A stretch of 64,000 bases of DNA. Origin: Streptomyces longisporoflavus. Its GTDB lineage: Bacteria; Actinomycetota; Actinomycetes; Streptomycetales; Streptomycetaceae. Positions within the stretch are counted from its first letter, which is position 1, and every line of letters begins with the position of its first letter. Positions 58,138 through 64,000 of this stretch are shown one piece after another. The DNA is taken from NCBI RefSeq assembly GCF_014649775.1, contig NZ_BMTR01000002.1, positions 248,001 through 312,000 of the forward strand, written 5' to 3'. Below the pieces are notes generated by a model. That model searched no databases. It was not told the origin of the DNA and worked only from the letters and a program-made list of their open reading frames with translations. The translations under genes and the position numbers were made by a program.

Positions 58138-59289
58138 TCACGCCGCGGCGTGGGAGCCGCCCGACTCCGGCGAGCCCGCCTCGTGGTGGATGGGCATCGC
58201 GGCACCGGTCAGCGGCGCCCCCGTGCCGCCCCGCCGGGTCGCGACGATCTCCGCCGCGATGGACAGGGCGGTCTCCTCGGGCGTGCGGGCCCCGAGGTCG
58301 AGCCCGATCGGGGAGTGCAGACGCGCCAGCTCCTCCCGGGTGACGCCGACCTCGCGCAGCCGCCGGTTGCGGTCCTCGTGGGTGCGGCGCGAGCCCATCG
58401 CGCCGACGAACGCGACCGGAAGGCGCAGGGCCACCTCCAGGAGCGGGATGTCGAACTTGGCGTCATGGGTGAGTACGCACAAGACCGTGCGCCCGTCGGT
58501 CGCGGTGTCCCGCAGGTAGCGGTGCGGCCAGTCGACGACGATGTCGTCGGCCCCGGGGAAGCGGGCCCGGGTGGCGAAGACCGGCCGGGCGTCGCACACG
58601 GTCACGTGGTAGCCGAGGAACTTGCCCGCGCGCACCAGGGCCGCCGCGAAGTCGATCGCACCGAACACGATCATGCGGGGCGGGGGCACGCTCGACTCCA
58701 CGAACAGGGTCAGCGGCTCCCCGCAGCGCGATCCGCTCTCCGAGACGGTGAACTCGCCGGTGCGGCCCGCGTCCAGCATCGCCCTGGTCTCCCCCACCAC
58801 CGTACGGTCGAGGTCCGGATGAGCGTCCAGACTCCCTTCGTACGAGCCGTCGGGGCGGACCAGGACGACCCTGCCGAGGAGTTCGGCCGGGCCGGTGGCC
58901 ACGCGGGCGATCGCCGCCGTCCCGCCGCTCGCGGCGGCCGAGAGCGCCGCCGCGAAGACCTGTCGGCCCGGCGCCTCCGCGCCCAACGGCGTGACCAGGA
59001 CCTCGAGCTCGCCGCCGCAGGTCAGCCCGACCGCGAAGGCGTCCTCGTCGCTGTACCCGAAGCGCTCGCGGACCACTTGGCCGTCTTGCAAGGCCTGGAC
59101 GCACAGGTCGTACACCGCCCCTTCCACACAGCCGCCGGAGACCGAGCCGATGGCCGTTCCCTCGCTGTCGACGGCAAGGGCGGCGCCGGGTGCGCGCGGG
59201 GCGCTGCCGCCCACCGTCACGACGGTGGCGACGGCGAAGGCCCGGCCCTCCTCGATCCAGCGGTGCAGCGCATCGGCGATGTCAAGCAT
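58138..59289 (-). CDS. xdhC: XdhC/PaoD-type molybdenum cofactor insertion protein
   Basis: A 383-residue XdhC/CoxI family protein, which binds molybdenum cofactor, helps its sulfuration and inserts it into the large subunit. The N-terminal XdhC_CoxI domain shows ATVVTVGGSAPRAPGA and GSVSGGCVEGAV; the C-terminal Rossmann domain has VFGAIDFAAALVRAGKFLGY and VGAMGSRRTHEDR. It is the last gene of the operon and its start overlaps the large-subunit stop by eight bases. Compare E. coli PaoD. Confidence 0.9.
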   Translation of the reverse strand: MLDIADALHRWIEEGRAFAVATVVTVGGSAPRAPGAALAVDSEGTAIGSVSGGCVEGAVYDLCVQALQDGQVVRERFGYSDEDAFAVGLTCGGELEVLVTPLGAEAPGRQVFAAALSAAASGGTAAIARVATGPAELLGRVVLVRPDGSYEGSLDAHPDLDRTVVGETRAMLDAGRTGEFTVSESGSRCGEPLTLFVESSVPPPRMIVFGAIDFAAALVRAGKFLGYHVTVCDARPVFATRARFPGADDIVVDWPHRYLRDTATDGRTVLCVLTHDAKFDIPLLEVALRLPVAFVGAMGSRRTHEDRNRRLREVGVTREELARLHSPIGLDLGARTPEETALSIAAEIVATRRGGTGAPLTGAAMPIHHEAGSPESGGSHAAA

Positions 59290-61417
59290 CCAGGGCTCCT
59301 CCCGCGCTCAGGACACGGTCGGGCCGGATGGGCAGGTTCCGGTGGCGTACGCCGGTCGCGTGCCAGACCGCGTTGGCGATCGCGGCGGCGGCGCCCACGA
59401 TGCCGATCTCGCCGATGCCCTTGATGCCCACCGGGTCGTCCGCGTCCGTGTCCTCCACCCAGTCGGCCTCGATGACGGGCACGTCGGCGTTGGCGGCGAA
59501 GTGGTAGCCCGCGAAGTCGGCGCCGACGTGGCCGCCCGTCGCCTGGTCCCGGTGGGCCTCCTCGTGCAGGGCCATGGACAGGCCCCAGGTCATCCCGCCG
59601 ACGAACTGGCTGCGCGCGGTCAGCGGGTTGACGATCTTACCCGCGGCGAAGATGCCGAGCATGCGCCGCACCCGTACCTCGCCGGTGGCGACGTCGACGC
59701 CGACCTCGGCGAACTGCGCCCCGAAGGAGTGACGTTCCTTCTGCGCCAGGGCCCCGACGGCCGCACTGGTGTCGGAGCGCACGGTGATGCCCTGCGGCGG
59801 AATGTCGCCGCCCAGGGCCAGTTGCTCCCGCAGCTCGGTCACCGCGACCCGGACCGCCCAGCCCCAGGAACGGGTGCCCATCGAACCGCCGGAGATCGCC
59901 GCCGGGCCGAAGTCGCTGTCGCCGATGCGCACATGGACGCGCTCACGGGGCACCTCGAGGGCTTCCGCGGCGATCAGGGTCAGCGCGGTCCGTGCTCCCG
60001 TACCGACGTCCGCGGCGTTGACCCGCACCGTGAAGGTGCCGTCGGCCTCCGCCGTGACGGCCGCCGTGGACGGCGCGACGATCACCGGGAAGGTGGCGGA
60101 CGCCGTGCCCGTGCCGAGCAGCCAGCGCCCTTCGCGCCGCACGCCCGGACGCGGGTCCCGGTCGGCCCAGCCGAACCGGCGGGCGCCCTCCCGGTAGGCG
60201 GCGAGGAGGTTGCGGCTGGCGAACGGCAGCCCGGAGACGGGGCCCACGTCCGGTTCGTTGCGGGCGCGCAGCGCGATCGGGTCCATGCCGCACTTCTCGG
60301 CGAGTTCGTCGAGCGCGGACTCCAGGGCGAACGAGCCCGGCGCCTCGCCGGGCGCGCGCATGAAGGTCGGCGTCGGTACGTCGAGGCGCACCACGCGGTT
60401 GACGCTGCGGTGGGCGTCGGAGGCGTACATCGGACGCCCGAACCCGGCACTCGTCTCGACGAACTCGTGGACCGTCGAGGTGAGGCTGTGGGCTTGGTGG
60501 TCGACCGCGCGCAGCCGCCCGTCGGCGTCGGCGCCGAGCCGCACGCGCTGGGCGGTGGGACTGCGGTAGCCGGTGAGCGAGAACAGCTGGCGCCGGGTGA
60601 TGACGACCCTGACGGGGCGGTCGAGCTGGGTCGCCGCCATCACGGCGAGGATCTGGTGCACCCGTACGCCCTTGGAGCCGAAGGCGCCGCCGACGTGTTC
60701 GGAGCGCACCCGCACCGAGTCCGGGTCGAGCGAGAACAGCTTCGCCAGTTCGTCCGCGACCCAGCCGCTGCCCTGGTTGGAGTCGACGATCTCGAGGCGC
60801 CCGCTGTCCCAGCGTGCCATCGCCGCGTGCGGTTCCATCGAGCCGTGGTGCTCTTCGGGGGTGGTGTACTCGTGGTCCACGACGTGCGTGGACGCGGCGA
60901 GTTCGGCCTCCAGGTCGCCCTTCTCGATCAGCATGCCGTCGCCGTCCGGCGTGTACGTGCCGGGGTGTGCGGAGCTGAAGGCGACGTCGTGCGTCTCTTC
61001 TTCGTAGCGCACCACCAGGGCCTCGGCGGCTTCGCGTGCCTGCTCGGAGGTCTCGGCGACGACGAGGGCCACCGGCCAGCCGACGAAGGGGATCCGGTCG
61101 TGCTGGAAGACCTCGACGATCGGGTCGGGCTTGCCGAGCATGCCGACGTAGTCGCTGTCGACGCGCGGCGCGTTGCCGTGGTGCAGGACGGCCAGGACGC
61201 CGGGCATTTCGCGCACGGGGTCGGACTCGACCGAGAGGATCCGGCCGCGGGCGATCGTGGAGAGGACCAGCCAGCCGTGCGCGAGGTCCGCGTAGGGGAT
61301 CTCGCCGGCGTACCGGGCCGCGCCGGTGACCTTGTCGCGCCCTTCGACGCGGGTGTACGAGGCGCCGGCGGCGTTCGCCGGCGCCGGGGACGTGGTCGTC
61401 GTGGTCCGTGCCGTCAT
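59282..61417 (-). CDS. Xanthine oxidase-family molybdopterin-binding large subunit (PaoC-like)
   Basis: A 711-residue molybdenum hydroxylase large subunit. The opening TGAARYAGEIPY and the QGSGWVADEL, GGAFGSKGVR and RAPGEAPGSFALE stretches bind molybdopterin; KGIGEIGIVGAAAAIANAV carries the active-site glutamate. It oxidises aldehydes or N-heterocycles by hydroxylation with water. Operon order and subunit type match E. coli PaoABC aldehyde oxidoreductase better than true xanthine dehydrogenase. The four-base overlap (ATGA) with the FAD subunit shows coupling. Confidence 0.9.
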   Translation of the reverse strand: MTARTTTTTSPAPANAAGASYTRVEGRDKVTGAARYAGEIPYADLAHGWLVLSTIARGRILSVESDPVREMPGVLAVLHHGNAPRVDSDYVGMLGKPDPIVEVFQHDRIPFVGWPVALVVAETSEQAREAAEALVVRYEEETHDVAFSSAHPGTYTPDGDGMLIEKGDLEAELAASTHVVDHEYTTPEEHHGSMEPHAAMARWDSGRLEIVDSNQGSGWVADELAKLFSLDPDSVRVRSEHVGGAFGSKGVRVHQILAVMAATQLDRPVRVVITRRQLFSLTGYRSPTAQRVRLGADADGRLRAVDHQAHSLTSTVHEFVETSAGFGRPMYASDAHRSVNRVVRLDVPTPTFMRAPGEAPGSFALESALDELAEKCGMDPIALRARNEPDVGPVSGLPFASRNLLAAYREGARRFGWADRDPRPGVRREGRWLLGTGTASATFPVIVAPSTAAVTAEADGTFTVRVNAADVGTGARTALTLIAAEALEVPRERVHVRIGDSDFGPAAISGGSMGTRSWGWAVRVAVTELREQLALGGDIPPQGITVRSDTSAAVGALAQKERHSFGAQFAEVGVDVATGEVRVRRMLGIFAAGKIVNPLTARSQFVGGMTWGLSMALHEEAHRDQATGGHVGADFAGYHFAANADVPVIEADWVEDTDADDPVGIKGIGEIGIVGAAAAIANAVWHATGVRHRNLPIRPDRVLSAGGALDA

Positions 61418-62406
61418 CGGCTGGCCTCCTCGGTGAGCTCGGTCAGCAGGGCGACGACGAGGTTGCGCATCAGCGTCACCTTGTAGCCGTTGTCGGGCAG
61501 GGTCTGTGCGGCGGCCAGTTCGGCGTCCGCCGCGGCGGCGAAGGCTTCGGCGGTCGCCGGGCCGCCGGTCAGGGCCCGCTCGGCCGCCCAGGCGCGCCAG
61601 GGCCTGGAGGCCACCGCGCCGAAGGCCAGGCGCACTTCGTGTACGACGCCGTCACGGACGTCGAGCGCGGCGGCGATCGAGCCGATCGCGAAGGCGTACG
61701 ACGCGCGCTCGCGCACCTTGCGGTAGCGGGAGCGGGCCGCGACCGGGGCGGGCGGCAGGGTGATGGCGGTGATCAGCGCGCCGGAGGGCAGCGCGGTCTC
61801 CAGGTGCGGGGTGCTGCCCACGGCCAGGTAGAAGTCCGCCAGGGGCAGTTCGCCGGTGCCCTCGGCCGTCTCGTAGGAGACGACGGCGTCGAAGGCGGCG
61901 AGCGCCACGCCCATGTCGGAGGGGTGGACGGCCACGCAGTGCTCGGTGGCGCCGAGGATGGCGTGGTTGTGGTGTTCGCCCGTGACGGCGGGGCAGCCGC
62001 TGCCGGGCTCGCGTTTGTTGCAGGGTTTGGACAGGTCGGCGAAGTAGCCGCAGCGGGTGCGCTGGAGCAGGTTTCCGCCGACGGTGGCCATGTTGCGCAG
62101 CTGGCCCGACGCGCCGGCCAGGACGGCTTCGGCCAACGCGGGGTAGCGGCGGCGCACTTCGGGGTCGACCGCGAGGTCGCTGTTGGTGACGGTCGCGCCG
62201 ATCCGCAGGCCGCCGTCGTCCGTGACCTCTATGCGGTCGAGGGGCAACTCGCGTACGTCGACGAGCAGTCCGGGCCGCTCCACGCCGGTTTTCATCAGGT
62301 CGACGAGGTTCGTGCCGCCGCCCAGGACGCGTGCGTCGGGTGCGGCGCCGAGCAGCGCGAGGGCGCCGGGGACGTCGGAGGCCCGTTCGTAACCGAATTC
62401 CCTCAT
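61414..62406 (-). CDS. FAD-binding medium subunit with [4Fe-4S] loop (PaoB-like)
   Basis: A 330-residue FAD subunit of a molybdenum hydroxylase (VLGGGTNLVDLMK and ASGQLRNMATVGGN bind FAD). It has the insertion QRTRCGYFADLSKPCNKREPG; with C119, C129, C138 and C157 it should hold an extra [4Fe-4S] cluster, as in E. coli PaoB and 4-hydroxybenzoyl-CoA reductase, but not in ordinary xanthine dehydrogenases. The start overlaps the small-subunit stop as ATGA. Confidence 0.9.
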   Translation of the reverse strand: MREFGYERASDVPGALALLGAAPDARVLGGGTNLVDLMKTGVERPGLLVDVRELPLDRIEVTDDGGLRIGATVTNSDLAVDPEVRRRYPALAEAVLAGASGQLRNMATVGGNLLQRTRCGYFADLSKPCNKREPGSGCPAVTGEHHNHAILGATEHCVAVHPSDMGVALAAFDAVVSYETAEGTGELPLADFYLAVGSTPHLETALPSGALITAITLPPAPVAARSRYRKVRERASYAFAIGSIAAALDVRDGVVHEVRLAFGAVASRPWRAWAAERALTGGPATAEAFAAAADAELAAAQTLPDNGYKVTLMRNLVVALLTELTEEASR

Positions 62407-62957
62407 GCCGCTGCCTCCGTGTCCTCGGTGTTGCTCGCTGCCGCCTGCGCGACCGCCTGGACGATCGACACATAGGCGCCGCAGCGGCACAGGTTGCCGC
62501 TCATGCGCTCGCGGATCTCCTCGGCGCTCAGTTCGGGCACGCCCGCCTCGGGCCGCACGTCGGTGGTGGCGGCGCTGGGCCAGCCCGCCGCGTGCTCCTC
62601 GATGACCGCGATGGCCGAACAGACCTGTCCCGGTGTGCAGTAGCCGCACTGGTAGCCGTCAAGGTCGAGGAACGCCTGCTGTACGGGGTGCAGTTGCTCT
62701 CCCTGCGCCACGCCCTCGATGGTGGTGATCTCCCGTCCCTCGGAGGCGACGGCGAGTTGCAGGCAGGAGACGGCACGGCGGCCGTCGACAAGCACCGTGC
62801 AGGCGCCGCACTGCCCTTGGTCGCACCCCTTCTTGGTGCCGGTCAGATCGAGGCGCTCGCGCAGGGCGTCGAGCAGGGTGGTGCGGTGGTCGACGGGCAG
62901 CGTGTGCTTTTCGCCGTTGATGTTCAGAGTGATGGCGCTGGACGTCGATAGGGCCAC
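62403..62957 (-). CDS. 2Fe-2S small subunit (PaoA-like)
   Basis: A 184-residue electron-transfer subunit. The plant-type cluster motif is GCDQGQCGACTVLVDGRRAVSC; the second cluster uses CGYCTPGQ and CRCG. The sequence runs very close to E. coli PaoA (NGEKHTLPVDHRTTLLDALRE) but lacks its Tat signal peptide, so the enzyme is probably cytoplasmic. GTG 62957 is chosen for AGAAGG seven bases upstream; a GTG at 62993 is in frame. First gene of the operon. Confidence 0.9.
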   Translation of the reverse strand: MALSTSSAITLNINGEKHTLPVDHRTTLLDALRERLDLTGTKKGCDQGQCGACTVLVDGRRAVSCLQLAVASEGREITTIEGVAQGEQLHPVQQAFLDLDGYQCGYCTPGQVCSAIAVIEEHAAGWPSAATTDVRPEAGVPELSAEEIRERMSGNLCRCGAYVSIVQAVAQAAASNTEDTEAAA

Positions 62958-63165
62958 GATCAGCCTTCTTTCGCTTCTGTCAGCTCGTGTCACGTGCGAG
63001 GGGGGGAAGTTTCGTGGGGCGGCCCGGCGCGGGGTCCGGGCGGGGTGGCGCTGTGCGTGAGGGGGCGTCGGCTCGGGGCACCCATGGGCGTGTGCTGCGG
63101 GGCGAGCGGTGCACGGCGATCGCGACCGACCTCCCCACCGGCCTCTTCTGCCGGTATGGTGACCC

Positions 63166-63218
63166 TAAGCGGACAGCTGTCCGTTAGCTTCAAAACTTAA
63201 CGGACAGTTGTCCGCTTA
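63166..63218. promoter_or_regulatory. Paired palindromes CGGACA(G/A)CTGTCCG, inverted
   Basis: TAAGCGGACAGCTGTCCGTT (63166-63185) and, in the opposite orientation, the sequence AACGGACAGTTGTCCGCTTA (63199-63218) form a large dyad. Each core CGGACA-N2-TGTCCG is a palindrome. Located before the TetR gene and about 210 bases from the molybdenum operon start. Confidence 0.8.
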
Positions 63219-63253
63219 GCAAGAGCGCCCGACGATTCCCGGGAGGAGGACGA

Positions 63254-63826
63254 GTGCACCCGAAGAAGGACGCGCTGCGCTCGGACGCGCAACGGAATCG
63301 CGAGCGCATCCTGGAAGTGGCCCTGGCCGAGCTGACCCGCTCGGCGGACGCCCCGCTGAGCGCGATCGCGAAGAAGGCCGGCGTCGGGCAGGGCACGTTC
63401 TACCGCAACTTCCCCAACCGCGAGGCACTCGTCCTCGAGGTCTACCGCTACGAAGTGCAGCAGGTCGCCGACACCGCCTGCCAGCTCCTGCAGACCCGCC
63501 CGCCCGACCAGGCCCTGCGCGAATGGATGGACCGCCTCGCGCAGTACGCCATGGCCAAGGCGGGCCTGGCCGACGCGATGCGCAAGGCCACCAGCACCAG
63601 GGGCACGCTGGCCGGGGTGGGGCACGGCCCGGTGACCTCGGCCGTCACGCTCCTGCTGCAGGCCAACGAAGAGGCCGGCACCATCCGCCCGGGCCTCACC
63701 CCCGACGACTTCCTGCTCGCCATCGCGGGCCTCTGGCAGATCGACCCGCACGGCGACTGGCAGACGCGCGCCGGACGCCTCCTGGACCTGGTCATGGACG
63801 GCCTGCGCGCGGGTGCGCCCCGCTGA
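63254..63826 (+). CDS. TetR-family regulator of the molybdenum operon
   Basis: A 190-residue TetR repressor: RNRERILEVALAELTRSADA, then LSAIAKKAGVGQGTFYRNF (recognition helix) and PNREALVLEVYRYE, followed by a helical ligand domain. The GTG start has a strong GGGAGGAGGA ribosome site. The paired palindromes lie just upstream, so it is autoregulated and probably controls the divergent PaoABCD-like operon, induced by an aldehyde or aromatic compound. Confidence 0.88.
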   Translation: MHPKKDALRSDAQRNRERILEVALAELTRSADAPLSAIAKKAGVGQGTFYRNFPNREALVLEVYRYEVQQVADTACQLLQTRPPDQALREWMDRLAQYAMAKAGLADAMRKATSTRGTLAGVGHGPVTSAVTLLLQANEEAGTIRPGLTPDDFLLAIAGLWQIDPHGDWQTRAGRLLDLVMDGLRAGAPR

Positions 63827-63945
63827 GGCATGCCGCGGCCGACGGTGGCGCCGGTCGGCGCTCCGGGCGTATCAGGCCGTGAACCCTCGCGCCCCGGTTG
63901 CACCCGCCATGACAGAATCGCGCCTTGAACAGCGGCGATGAGGGT

Positions 63946-64000
63946 GTGAGCGCAGTGACACGGCGGACCAGGACCGGCACATGGGACCGTTTCTTGGCAT
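63946..64000 (+). CDS. Possible start of a further gene, cut by the window end
   Basis: GTG 63946 (or 63955) opens a frame reading VSAVTRRTRTGTWDRFLA that runs off the right edge, with GAGGG just upstream. Too short to identify. Confidence 0.25.
   Translation, partial: MSAVTRRTRTGTWDRFLA

Noticed and set aside
58138..62957. Calling the molybdenum operon xanthine dehydrogenase
   Set aside because: The FAD subunit's cysteine-rich loop and the small-subunit sequence fit PaoABC-type aldehyde oxidoreductase better; purine genes are absent from the neighbourhood.

Overview
The window is high-GC actinobacterial chromosome, almost certainly Streptomyces. The signs are strong third-position G/C bias, many GTG starts and probable leaderless starts, a chaplin (a cell-surface amyloid protein of aerial hyphae), a ScNsrR-like regulator beside a flavohaemoglobin, the LysR-like/DUF5997 pair, and the sheer number of one-gene regulators next to small catabolic operons. 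I see no rRNA, tRNA, CRISPR array, insertion sequence or prophage. It looks like an accessory chromosomal region rich in sugar and polymer catabolism.

Layout. (1) 0.1-3.5 kb: LacI regulator divergent from a PhyH-type dioxygenase and a sugar-porter MFS transporter. (2) 3.7-5.7 kb: a secreted protein, an unknown protein and a 5'-truncated methyltransferase. (3) 6-10 kb: LysR regulator, a histidinol-dehydrogenase-family enzyme and an amino-acid permease. (4) 10-19 kb: a LacI regulator and an unassigned catabolic regulon (bicupin, alpha/beta hydrolase, second histidinol-dehydrogenase-family enzyme, SDR, HpaI-type aldolase, MHS transporter, double NTF2-like protein). Its transcription units share an ATACGTAT-type palindrome. 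This is the best candidate here for an undescribed pathway. (5) 19-23 kb: NsrR-Hmp nitric-oxide defence, then a FAD monooxygenase and a TetR regulator with three operator copies between them. (6) 23.6-34.4 kb: an alpha-1,3-glucan locus, with a very large secreted GH87-like enzyme, an ABC oligosaccharide importer, a cytoplasmic GH13 alpha-glucosidase and a LacI regulator.

(7) 34-45.8 kb: single genes (acyltransferase, kinase-fold protein, HAD dehalogenase, serine hydrolase, GDSL esterase, zinc ribbon, ThpR, phosphodiesterase, MT0933-type antitoxin, RidA) with regulators of the CGNR and MarR families, most beside clear inverted-repeat operators. (8) 45.8-52.4 kb: a second glucan-type locus (LacI, GH3 beta-glucosidase, secreted clan-A glycosidase with a discoidin domain, secreted DUF1996 protein) marked by GAGAGCGCTCTC palindromes. 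(9) 53-58 kb: small secreted proteins, a YdcF protein, the chaplin, the LysR-like/DUF5997 pair and a DUF2071 protein. (10) 58-63.8 kb: a PaoABCD/xanthine-oxidase-type molybdenum enzyme operon divergent from a TetR gene, with a doubled palindrome between them.

How the parts work together: loci 6 and 8 each pair secreted polymer-degrading enzymes with an intracellular glycosidase and a LacI switch. Both suit growth on fungal cell-wall alpha- and beta-glucans. Most other units are a local regulator, its palindromic operator and a divergent enzyme or transporter. Palindromes and promoters were read by eye; no searches or structure predictions were run.
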